NCBI GenBank assembly: GCA_016190005.1 | Contig: JACPRK010000091.1 | Location: forward strand, 1-37,315 | Direction of reading: 5' to 3' | Length of the DNA stretch: 37,315 nucleotides | From: Candidatus Wallbacteria bacterium | GTDB taxonomy: Bacteria; Muiribacteriota; UBA6191; JACPRK01 | Shown here: piece after piece, positions 22,662 through 29,652 of the stretch | How the letters are laid out: each line of letters opens with the position of its first letter | How positions within the stretch are numbered: position 1 is the stretch's first letter | The notes under the pieces: model-generated | Database searches by the model: none | What the model saw: only the letters and a program-made list of their open reading frames with translations | Told to the model about the DNA's origin: nothing | Program-made: the position numbers and the translations under genes

Positions 22662-24235
22662 GTAGGAGCTCGAGGCTTCGCGTGGCGTTCGAGCTCGCCG
22701 GCGTTCTCATACTCTTCCCCGGGCTGGCTTGGGCGCAGGCTGTCTCGGCGGCCACCTCGAGCGCGGCGGCCGGCGGCAGCGGCTTGGAGCAGGCCCTGGT
22801 CGCCTGGCTCCGCGAGGGAGGGCAGGCGCAGCTCTACGCGGTCTACGGCACCGTGACGGCCTTCCTCGTGCTCGCGATGATGTTCTGGCGCAAGGCCTCG
22901 CAGCTCTCGGCGCTGGAGGCGAGGATGCGCGACGACATGACGCAGATGCGCTCCAGCATGGAGGCGCAGACCGCCGAGATTGCCTCCAAGGCCCAGGCCA
23001 CCACGGACAAGGCCCGCGCCAAGGCCGTCCAGCTCTCGACTCTCTTCCTCAAGCTCAAGAACCTCGTCAGCTGCACCGACAAGGAGACGCTGATGAAGGA
23101 GCTGATGGCAATCCTGTCGAAGGGCTTCGGCGCCACGCGCTGCGCCTTCTTCATGTATGACAAGGCCAAGAACGAGCTCTTCATCCTGAAGGCCAGCGGC
23201 TTGACGCCTACCCAGATCACCCAGACCACCGTGGTGCCCGGCGACCAATCCATGATCGGGTGGGCCGCCAAGGAGCTCAAGCTCTGCACGCTCGACATGC
23301 TCACGCGCGACAACACGCTCAAGGGCATGAAAAAGGGCAGGCCGATCGAGACCGTCATCTGCGCCCCCGTCATCGTCAAGGAACAGCTCGTGGGCATCAT
23401 CCACATCGGCGAGCTTCGCGAGACCGAGTGGACCGAGGTCGAGACGCAGCTCTTCTGGACGGCCTGCCTTCTGACCGGCATCGCGCTCGACAAGGCCGAC
23501 CTGATCGAGGCAACGCGCGAAGAGCTGGTGAGCGAGAAGCAGCTCTCGAGCAAGAGCCTGGAGGAGCGCAAGAAGATGCGCGGATTGCTCGACAAGGTGG
23601 TCAGCCCCAAGGTCGCCACGCAGCTGCTCTCGCAGCCCGAGAACCTCCATTTCGAGGGCGAAACGCGCGAGATGACGGTCTTCTTCAGCGACATCAAGGG
23701 CTTCACGACGTACTCCGAGAACCGCGATCCGAAGGATGTCGTCCACATCCTCAACGAGTACCTGACGGCCATGACGGACGTCGTGTTCCAGTTCGGAGGG
23801 ACGCTCGACAAGTTCGTGGGCGACGCCATCGTGGCGCACTGGGGGGCGCTGCCGCCCGACCCCGATCATGCCAAGCTGGCCGTGCGAGCCGCTTACACGA
23901 TGCGCGGCGTGCTGGCCAAGCTGCACGAGAAGTGGAAGGCCGAGGGCAAGGAACCGCTCCTGATGGGGATGGGGCTGCACACCGGGCCGATGGTCTTCGG
24001 CGGCATCGGTTCGCCTCAGAAGATGGACTTCACCGTGATCGGCGACAACGTCAACCTCTGCAGCCGAATCGAGGGGCTGACCCGCCGATTCAACGACGAC
24101 CTCATCATCAGCGAGGACACCTACATCCGCTGCAAGGACATCACGAAGGTCAAGCCGCTCGGCAGCCTCCCCGTCAAGGGCAAGGCCAAGCCCGTGACCG
24201 TGTATGAGGTCATCGAAGTCGATATGTCGTTTTAG
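22658..24235 (+). CDS. Membrane-anchored GAF-class III adenylate cyclase
   Basis: 525 residues. A signal-peptide-like segment (1-27) and a membrane helix (about 60-77) are followed by a coiled coil (82-130), a GAF domain (about 130-285) and a class III cyclase domain (335-520). Metal-binding D345 (FFSDIKGF) and D389 (KFVGDAI), adenine-recognising K385 and D457 (MDFTVIGD), and transition-state N466 and R470 (VNLCSR) are present, so it should be active and make cAMP. GTG 22658 is chosen because it overlaps the HEAT stop as GTGA; GTG 22646 is also in frame. The TAG stop overlaps the first base pair of a heptamer array. Effector genes for cAMP were not seen in the window. Confidence 0.95.
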   Translation: MSRSSRLRVAFELAGVLILFPGLAWAQAVSAATSSAAAGGSGLEQALVAWLREGGQAQLYAVYGTVTAFLVLAMMFWRKASQLSALEARMRDDMTQMRSSMEAQTAEIASKAQATTDKARAKAVQLSTLFLKLKNLVSCTDKETLMKELMAILSKGFGATRCAFFMYDKAKNELFILKASGLTPTQITQTTVVPGDQSMIGWAAKELKLCTLDMLTRDNTLKGMKKGRPIETVICAPVIVKEQLVGIIHIGELRETEWTEVETQLFWTACLLTGIALDKADLIEATREELVSEKQLSSKSLEERKKMRGLLDKVVSPKVATQLLSQPENLHFEGETREMTVFFSDIKGFTTYSENRDPKDVVHILNEYLTAMTDVVFQFGGTLDKFVGDAIVAHWGALPPDPDHAKLAVRAAYTMRGVLAKLHEKWKAEGKEPLLMGMGLHTGPMVFGGIGSPQKMDFTVIGDNVNLCSRIEGLTRRFNDDLIISEDTYIRCKDITKVKPLGSLPVKGKAKPVTVYEVIEVDMSF

Positions 24236-24439
24236 TAGTGAGTAGCGAGTAGTGAGTAGCGAGTAGACGAGGGCTACCGTTGCGTGAGGGGGGCACTCAG
24301 TGCAGCCAGCGCTTGCTCGACTGGCGGGTCTGGATTCCGGTTTTCCTCGTTTTCCGACAAGCCATTTGCTACTGGCGAGGGGCGCTTTTCCTACTCACTA
24401 CTCACTACTCGCTACTCGCTACTCGCTACTCGCTACTCT
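24234..24439. repeat. Heptamer inverted repeat between convergent genes
   Basis: Left arm 24234-24268: five AGTAGTG/AGTAGCG/AGTAGAC units starting inside the cyclase stop codon. Right arm 24391-24439: seven CTACTCA/CTACTCG/CTACTCT units ending exactly at the HEAT-gene stop (minus-strand TAG at 24442-24440). The 122-nt spacer has no gene. The layout repeats that at 7750-7940. Confidence 0.93.
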
Positions 24440-26035
24440 CTATCCCCCGAGTTTCTTCTTGAAGGCGCCGAAGGCGTCGGCGATGCGTGATTTCAGGGTT
24501 TCGAGCTTGCCGGCGCCGGGCTCCTCCTTGCCGGCGGCAGCGGGTCCGGCGCCGGCCTGGGCGGCGGCCTCGGCGAGCCGCGCATCCAAGAGCTCGCGCG
24601 CCTGGCGGGCCTTCTCCTTGACGTCGGCATCGAGGTCGTCGTCGAACATCTTGAGGAGCTCGGCTGCGGCCGGCGTCGCGATCTCGACGATGGCGTAGAT
24701 GCAGCTCTTGCGGAACGTGGCGTCGCCGGTGGCCATGCCTTTCAGGGCCTTGACGACATCGGCCCGTCGGTAATCCTTGAGCGCCACGATGGCGTTTGCG
24801 CGACAGCGGTTGTCGGTGTCATGGAGCAGCCCGAGGAGAGCCTCGGGGCGCACCTTGCCGCGCAACGCCTCGACGGCATTGGCGCGGATGCGGCCGTCGG
24901 AATCCGACAGGCACTGCTTGAGCATTTCGGTGGCGAGCTTGCCGCCCAGCTTGCCGGCGGCCATCACCAGGCTGGCACGGAGCTTCGGCTCCGTCTCGCG
25001 CTGAAACCATTCGATGATCTCAGGCACGCGCGCCGTGTCGGTCTCGCGGACCCAGGACATCAACTCGTCGGTGCGGCCGGCGTCGGCGGCGGGGCGGATG
25101 GCCGACGAAGAGGGCGGAGGCGCTCCGGGAAGCTCGAGTTTCTGGGGCGGCGCGGGAGCTGGTGAGGCCGAGGGCCGTGCGGGCGAGGACGGCGGCGCGC
25201 CGGGTGGGCGGGCGACCGGGGCTCGCGGCGGCGGGGCGGCTGCGGGCGGCTTCTCGCCCAGCGACTCGAGCGCGGCGGTGGCGGCCTGTCGCACCTGCGC
25301 GTCCTCGTCAGAGGCGAGCCGCTCGGCGATGGGGCGCAGATGCGGCTGGCGGACGCGGCCGCAGGCCAGCACGGCGGCGAGCCTCTTCCAGGATTTGGTC
25401 GACGCGGCCATGTGCTCGAGCAGCCTGCCGAAATTGGACTTGCCGATCCGCGAGCAGATGCGGAACGCGCTCTTCTGAACGTCGGCGGAAGGGTCGGAGA
25501 GCCCTCGGACGGCGTACGGGAACATGTCTACGTCGTCGATGATGCCCAGGGCCGTGACGGCGGCCCAGCGGACCTCGGCCTCGGGGTCGGCCACGAAGGG
25601 CGCCAGGACGCGGATGGCGTGGCGACCGGCCAGTGCAGTCAGGAGCAGGGCTGCGCGCTTGACGGCCGGGTCGCTCTCACTCTCCAGCAGGGGCGGCAGA
25701 AGCGGGATGGCGGCCAGCTGGCGGGTCGCCAGGCAAAGGTCCAGGCTCTTCTTGCGAACGGCCACGTCAGGCGAGGCCAGCAGCGCCTGGAGCTCGGAAG
25801 GGTCGGCCGAGAGCTGGAGCTGGGGCGGGCGCCTCTGGATCGTCTCCTGAAGCTGGTGGACGGTCTTCTTGGCGGCGAAGCGCAGCTGGATGCTGGGGTC
25901 GGCCGACGAGATTCGTTCCAGCGCCAGGAAGGCGACCGGGTCCTCGATCTTGCCCAGCCCCGCCACTGCCCGGGCCCGGACTTCTTCCCTGAGGTCCTCG
26001 AGCTCCGTCAAACACTTGTCCAGTTCCGGATGCAC
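24440..26035 (-). CDS. HEAT-repeat protein with Pro-rich linker
   Basis: 531 residues in two HEAT blocks (about 1-255 and 325-480) joined by a Pro/Ala-rich linker (about 260-315). No signal peptide or membrane segment. Repeats such as SDSDGRIRANAVEALRG and DTDNRCRANAIVALKDY show it is a paralogue of the other two HEAT proteins here. The tail is Ala/Lys-rich. The start is a GTG at 26035 without a Shine-Dalgarno sequence. A possible -10 (TAAACC, 26050-26045) lies 9 nt upstream in a GTGGTAAA context, so this mRNA may also be nearly leaderless. A pyrimidine heptamer array lies just beyond. Function unknown beyond protein scaffolding. Confidence 0.9.
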   Translation of the reverse strand: MHPELDKCLTELEDLREEVRARAVAGLGKIEDPVAFLALERISSADPSIQLRFAAKKTVHQLQETIQRRPPQLQLSADPSELQALLASPDVAVRKKSLDLCLATRQLAAIPLLPPLLESESDPAVKRAALLLTALAGRHAIRVLAPFVADPEAEVRWAAVTALGIIDDVDMFPYAVRGLSDPSADVQKSAFRICSRIGKSNFGRLLEHMAASTKSWKRLAAVLACGRVRQPHLRPIAERLASDEDAQVRQAATAALESLGEKPPAAAPPPRAPVARPPGAPPSSPARPSASPAPAPPQKLELPGAPPPSSSAIRPAADAGRTDELMSWVRETDTARVPEIIEWFQRETEPKLRASLVMAAGKLGGKLATEMLKQCLSDSDGRIRANAVEALRGKVRPEALLGLLHDTDNRCRANAIVALKDYRRADVVKALKGMATGDATFRKSCIYAIVEIATPAAAELLKMFDDDLDADVKEKARQARELLDARLAEAAAQAGAGPAAAGKEEPGAGKLETLKSRIADAFGAFKKKLGG

Positions 26036-26058
26036 GCTCGGACGGGTTTACCACAAGA

Positions 26059-26086
26059 AGTAGACAGTAGCCAGTAGACAGTAGGC
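26059..26086. repeat. Four-unit heptamer array upstream of the HEAT gene
   Basis: AGTAGAC, AGTAGCC, AGTAGAC, AGTAGGC on the + strand. In the sense of the minus-strand HEAT gene it reads as pyrimidine-rich CTACTGT-type units ahead of the start codon. This matches the placement of the CTTCCAC arrays ahead of lexA and imuB. Confidence 0.85.
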
Positions 26087-26136
26087 AGGGCTACGGACGA
26101 AGTCGGAGCATCGGAGGAGGAATTCGGGGACTGGAT

Positions 26137-26190
26137 CCGAAACCCCGCACATGATCTGACGCATGCCGAACGGGTTGCGCGGGGTTTCGG
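26137..26190 (-). terminator. Perfect 12-bp hairpin downstream of the metalloprotease gene
   Basis: CCGAAACCCCGC (26137-26148) and GCGGGGTTTCGG (26179-26190) are perfectly complementary, with a 30-nt loop. It begins 34 nt past the stop of the minus-strand metalloprotease gene and precedes the HEAT gene. No U-tract follows, so it may be a processing or attenuation structure instead. Confidence 0.55.
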
Positions 26191-26224
26191 TGCCTGTGCC
26201 CGATTTCCGACGACTCCTTCTTCC

Positions 26225-27211
26225 CTAATATGCTCCGGCCAGAGGGGCGTCGATATCGACGGGTTCGGAGGCGCGGCCGGCCTGCACGACGATGTGCTTG
26301 GCGTCTTGCCAGCGCTGGGCGCCGCCGTGGTAGGTGGGGCGGATGACAGCGACGGCGTTCGGCGAGCGAGGGTTGAGGCGGCCGTCGAACGTCAGGCGGC
26401 TGTTGAGGGTGACGACGACGTACTCGCCGGGAGGAAGTCCGGTCAGCGCGTAGCGACCGACGGCCCGCGACTGGCCGGCCGTAGCAGCGGTGCCGCGAGG
26501 GACGAAGCCGGTGCGCACGACGCCGGCAAGCGCTCCGTCGGAGGCGCGCCGGACGATGACGTCGACGTTGTCGATGGGGGAGCCTCCGCCGCGCACGGTC
26601 CCGGCGATGGCGCCCTTGTTGGATGCGAAATCGGCAGTCCCGTGGAGGAAAGCCGCACCGGCCCAGTCGTCGTAGTGGGGGCGCAGACCGAGCTGCCGGT
26701 TCTCGAGGAAGCTGTTCATCAGGGCGCCGATGCGGTCGGAGTGATTCAGTCCGAAGGAGTGGCCGATCTCGTGGGTCACCGCGATCTCGTAGGCGAGGTT
26801 GCTCATGCCGGCGTTGTTGTTCACGGCGATCTGGGCAACCCGGTAGAAACCTCGCCCGTCGAGGTCGAAGGCGGTGACGGCGGCGGCGCCTGTTGGAAGG
26901 CGCTGGCTCTCGAAGACGGGGATGACCGTTCCCTTTCCTGAGGCCCGCTGGACGGCGGCGGCCTGGAACGCCACCTTTGGCATCCGGGTCCAGCGCGAAA
27001 GCGACGACCGGATGATCTCCTCCCGCTGGCGGGCGTTGGGCTGGATGACATACTCGAGCGGGAAGGCCTCTGGCGCCCAGCGCGGCACGGTTCCGCCCGG
27101 AATGTTGAAGCGCATCGGGCTGAAGGCGCATGCCGTCGCGGCTAGCACGGTCGAGAATAGAGCGGGCGCGGCTAGCGCGGTGAGGGTCCTGCGGACGTCG
27201 AGCTCGTTCAT
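26225..27211 (-). CDS. Exported matrixin-like zinc metalloprotease
   Basis: 328 residues. An N-terminal signal sequence (about 1-30; a Cys at 28 lacks a good lipobox) is followed by a matrixin/metzincin domain. The zinc motif is H147-E148-x2-H151-x2-G154-x2-H157 (HEIGHSFGLNH) with Met-turn M165 (ALMNS), so catalytic residues are complete. Residues about 198-328 form a beta-sandwich of carboxypeptidase regulatory-like type (GTVRGGGSPIDNVDV, RYALTGLPPGEYVV). ATG 27211 is chosen because GGAG precedes it by 6 nt; a longer frame to 27256 adds an unlikely basic leader. It lies 41 nt downstream of the PilX-like gene, the third gene of a pseudopilin operon, so it may be cargo or a processing enzyme for that system (inference). 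Confidence 0.92.
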   Translation of the reverse strand: MNELDVRRTLTALAAPALFSTVLAATACAFSPMRFNIPGGTVPRWAPEAFPLEYVIQPNARQREEIIRSSLSRWTRMPKVAFQAAAVQRASGKGTVIPVFESQRLPTGAAAVTAFDLDGRGFYRVAQIAVNNNAGMSNLAYEIAVTHEIGHSFGLNHSDRIGALMNSFLENRQLGLRPHYDDWAGAAFLHGTADFASNKGAIAGTVRGGGSPIDNVDVIVRRASDGALAGVVRTGFVPRGTAATAGQSRAVGRYALTGLPPGEYVVVTLNSRLTFDGRLNPRSPNAVAVIRPTYHGGAQRWQDAKHIVVQAGRASEPVDIDAPLAGAY

Positions 27212-27252
27212 TGTGGACTCCAATCGTCTTTTCGGTTGAGAGGCGTGTGGTC

Positions 27253-27891
27253 TCACAGCGCGGCGGCCTCATCGGCCTTGCGCAGCACCAGCGTGCGGAG
27301 GCTCTTGGCGCCGATCTTCAGGCGGCTGGGAGAGCTTGGGTCGAGCGCGAATTGCCGTTCTTCGACGACGAACCGCTCTGCGGAGTGGTCGCCGGCGCGC
27401 ACCTTCACGCGGGCCTTCAGCCTCAGCACGCCCCAGTTCGGGGCGGTGAAGGAGACCGGGCGAGCCGAGACGTCGTCGATGGCAGTCACGGTGGTGTCCT
27501 GCGCGCAGGCCTTGCGCAGCGCCTGGGGCGCCAGCGCGCTTGCGAGCGCCGCCGGGAAGCGGACCTCGAGCGGGTTGCCGAGCTGATCCTTTTTCACGGC
27601 GCCGGCGGCGTCCAGCGTGGCGAGAAACGCAGCGTCGAAGCGGCCCTGGCCGTCGACGTTGCCGCCCCCGAAGAGCAAATCCGGAGTCAACGACGCAAGC
27701 GACTCTTCGATGGCCGACCGGCCCAGTTGCTCCGCCAGCCGGCCCGCGTAGCCGGCCGCGCTTACGCGGCGCGCGTCGGCGCTGCGCTGCGAGCCGATGG
27801 TGGCCATCACGCTCATCAGCACCAGGAACAGGCTCACGATGACGACCGCCATTCCGAAGCCGCGCCGGTCTCTCTGATCTCTCTTGGCCAT
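27253..27891 (-). CDS. PilX-like pseudopilin-associated protein
   Basis: 212 residues. A basic N-terminus (MAKRDQRDRR) leads into GFGMAVVIVSLFLVLMSVMA, a single N-terminal membrane helix as in PilX/GspK-like proteins, without the Glu+5 of classical prepilins. The rest is a soluble periplasmic-type domain. It resembles the protein at 36659-37279 in its GFG entry, a GRLA...SAIEE segment after the helix, and overall size. ATG 27891 has AGGAGG 10 nt upstream; that site lies within the 3' end of the preceding prepilin gene, whose stop it nearly overlaps. Assignment to PilX is by topology and operon position only. Confidence 0.75.
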   Translation of the reverse strand: MAKRDQRDRRGFGMAVVIVSLFLVLMSVMATIGSQRSADARRVSAAGYAGRLAEQLGRSAIEESLASLTPDLLFGGGNVDGQGRFDAAFLATLDAAGAVKKDQLGNPLEVRFPAALASALAPQALRKACAQDTTVTAIDDVSARPVSFTAPNWGVLRLKARVKVRAGDHSAERFVVEERQFALDPSSPSRLKIGAKSLRTLVLRKADEAAAL

Positions 27892-27896
27892 CGCTC

Positions 27897-28433
27897 TCAA
27901 CCCTCCTGGTTCGTCCCGGTGGGGACCGTCGCCATCGCGGGCGGCTTGACCGCCTCGAAGAAGAAGCGGTGCATCGTGAAGGCGCGCTCGCCGCGCCCCT
28001 TGCTTCCGAAGACCACCCGCGCCGTCAGTCGGTGCAGCCCGGGCTTGCCGCCGCCGTCCTTCTCGAAGTCGATGCGCCGGCGGATCGTCAGGTTCTCGCC
28101 CAGCTGCGTCAGCTGCGCCATGCCCTCGCCGTCGGCCGGGCCCGCCAGCACCGGGTCCTGCGCCAGCATCAGCTCGGCCTCGGCCTCGGTCAGCGACGGG
28201 TCCCCCAGCAGAGCCAACCGCTGGGTCGTCTCGCCCGCGAACCGCTCCAGCAGGTCCAGCGCAGCGTTGCGGACCAGGATGTCCTCACGCGTCATCGCGG
28301 TCTCACGCAGCCCCGCCGTCGCAAGGTTCATCACTGGCAGCATCCCCAGCATCATGATCACCACGGCGATGGCGATCTCCAGCAGCGAGAAACCCTCCCT
28401 GCGGGTCCTGGTGCCGATCGCGCTCTTCCACAT
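27897..28433 (-). CDS. Type IV prepilin-like protein (PilV-type)
   Basis: 178 residues. A prepilin peptidase site sits at G14-F15 (RREGFSLLEI), with Glu+5 at E19, followed by a hydrophobic helix (AIAVVIMMLGMLPVM). The remainder is a small globular domain ending in a VVFGSKGRGERAF-type strand. It would be processed by a PilD-type peptidase and act as a minor pilin or pseudopilin. ATG 28433 has AGGAGG 6 nt upstream. It is first in an operon with the PilX-like gene and the metalloprotease. It is a paralogue of the prepilin at 34167-34664: cleavage site at the same residue, shared PGLHRL and basic C-terminal strands. A CGCTAACCTT motif lies 72 nt upstream. Confidence 0.86.
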   Translation of the reverse strand: MWKSAIGTRTRREGFSLLEIAIAVVIMMLGMLPVMNLATAGLRETAMTREDILVRNAALDLLERFAGETTQRLALLGDPSLTEAEAELMLAQDPVLAGPADGEGMAQLTQLGENLTIRRRIDFEKDGGGKPGLHRLTARVVFGSKGRGERAFTMHRFFFEAVKPPAMATVPTGTNQEG

Positions 28434-28505
28434 CTGACGCCTCCTGGTGCTGCCTGTGCCGCGACGGTGTCGCGTTCGTAGCCCCAGGAGACACCGGACC
28501 GCCCC

Positions 28506-28515
28506 AAGGTTAGCG
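28506..28515 (-). promoter_or_regulatory. CGCTAACCTT motif upstream of prepilin gene
   Basis: On the minus strand CGCTAACCTT lies 72 nt upstream of the prepilin ATG (28433). The same 10-mer occurs in sense orientation upstream of the genes starting at 31215 and 34167. TAACCT could be a -10 element, but no shared -35 is visible. Confidence 0.45.
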
Positions 28516-28544
28516 GCCAGACGAAAATAGCTCCGCCGCGCGCG

Positions 28545-29084
28545 CTACTGCTCGGGAGCCAGGAGCGTCACCAGCCGTACCGAGCGGCTCATCGGCTCGG
28601 CCTGCGAAAGTGCGGGCGTCCACTGCACCAGCACCGTCACCCGCTTGAGCTGGGGCCCGCCGTCCGGCTGACCGGGCGCAAGCGGTACCCGCTCCACCAG
28701 CAGCAGCCGCTCCAGGCTGGCGGTCGTCACGCTCGGAGCCAGGAGCTCGAAGGCTTCCGACACGCCTGCAGAGGGTCCGGCCGATTCCAACCCTGGGAGG
28801 TAGAACGCCCGTCCATCCCAGGTTCTGTCGTTGACCAACTGCGCTTCCCGCGAGACCGGCACGCGGTCGAACGGTACCTGCCTCAGGCTCTCGAGCGTGC
28901 GCGTCGCCAGGGCCGTCGCAGTAACCTCCTCCACCGAGGCGACGAACCCCTGCTTCGACGAGAGCATCGACCAGAGAAACGGCGCCGCAACCGCCGCCAG
29001 GATTCCTACCGCCAGCAGGATCTCCAGCAGCGTCAGCCCCGAGCTGCGCGCCGAGGATTTGGGAGGCACGATCCCATTGTGCAA
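28545..29084 (-). CDS. Type IV prepilin-like protein
   Basis: 179 residues. A prepilin site at G16-L17 (SSGLTLLEIL) with Glu+5 at E21 and a hydrophobic helix (LLAVGILAAVAAPFLW) mark a minor pilin or pseudopilin of PilV/GspI type. The C-terminal half is a predicted beta-rich domain (KRVTVLVQWTP, SVRLVTLL). The start is unclear: TTG 29084 is used here; GTG 29066, which gives a shorter leader, is also in frame. It lies 36 nt downstream of the small hypothetical gene and 111 nt before the next prepilin gene, all on the minus strand. The intervening 111 nt contain the CGCTAACCTT motif. Confidence 0.82.
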   Translation of the reverse strand: MHNGIVPPKSSARSSGLTLLEILLAVGILAAVAAPFLWSMLSSKQGFVASVEEVTATALATRTLESLRQVPFDRVPVSREAQLVNDRTWDGRAFYLPGLESAGPSAGVSEAFELLAPSVTTASLERLLLVERVPLAPGQPDGGPQLKRVTVLVQWTPALSQAEPMSRSVRLVTLLAPEQ

Positions 29085-29120
29085 GATACCCTGCCGGGTG
29101 TCCCCAAGATTTCGTCGCTC

Positions 29121-29441
29121 TCAGTAGTAGCTCTTGCCGGGTGGCGATTCGTGGAGCGTCGCCAGCCGGGCGTACTCCGCATCGTAGAGCTTCAGGATAC
29201 GGAAGCGGCCCGAGGTCCGGTCCGCCTCCGAATCGATGGTCTGAGAGACGATCAGCGCGTGCCCCGCGAACTTCCACTTGCCGCCGAGCTCCTCGACCAG
29301 GAAGACGCGGACCGGCGGGCGGTGGAAGAGCCGGGCACCCGGGAGGCTGAAGTCGTAGGTCTGCCCGACCTCCGGGCTTACCGGGAATCCGCGTTCGGCC
29401 GTCAGCTTGAGCGTGTCGTTGATCTCGATCTGCGTTCCCAT
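29121..29441 (-). CDS. Small hypothetical protein
   Basis: 106 residues, not recognised. It is soluble, beta-rich and without a signal peptide. It has a segment GKWKFAGHALIVSQTIDS that suggests alternating strands, and ends in KSYY. ATG 29441 is chosen because a strong AGGAGG lies 6 nt upstream; a longer frame to 29498 adds a basic, poorly supported leader. It precedes a prepilin gene by 36 nt and may be co-transcribed with it. Upstream lies a large hairpin that should isolate it from the EF-hand-like gene. A cytoplasmic regulator or accessory factor of the pilin genes is possible but unsupported. Confidence 0.7.
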   Translation of the reverse strand: MGTQIEINDTLKLTAERGFPVSPEVGQTYDFSLPGARLFHRPPVRVFLVEELGGKWKFAGHALIVSQTIDSEADRTSGRFRILKLYDAEYARLATLHESPPGKSYY

Positions 29442-29555
29442 GCGAGCCCTCCTGAGAGCAGCCGTAAGAAACCCGTGGCGAAGCCCCCGTAAGAACACGT
29501 GTCACAGTAACCCGTGGAGCCAAAGAAACCGGAAGACTCACGGCGGAAAGCGCGT

Positions 29556-29630
29556 GGGAAAACTCGTGGCGTCTACCTGTACCGGGTTTTTCAAGAAAAC
29601 CCGGTACAGGTAGACGCCACGGGTTTTCCC
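29556..29630. terminator. Near-perfect 35-bp hairpin with 5-nt loop
   Basis: Arms 29556-29590 and 29596-29630 are complementary at 34 of 35 positions around the loop TCAAG. It starts 22 nt past the stop of the minus-strand EF-hand-like gene. A partial copy of the arm end (AAACCCGTGGCG) occurs at 29469-29480. The arms are much longer than those of a typical intrinsic terminator and no U-tract follows, so a REP/MITE-like element is an alternative. Confidence 0.8.
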
Positions 29631-29652
29631 CCACGGACACGCGCGCGGGCGG

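Noticed and set aside
24280-24462. Small + strand frames rich in YSLLTTR peptides
   Set aside because: They are translations of the CTACTCA array. The family is stop-free in this direction, so it creates open frames without coding meaning.
26225-27211. Lipoprotein signal on the metalloprotease (Cys 28)
   Set aside because: The preceding residues (ATA) do not fit a lipobox with Leu, Val or Ile at -3. A plain signal peptide is more likely.
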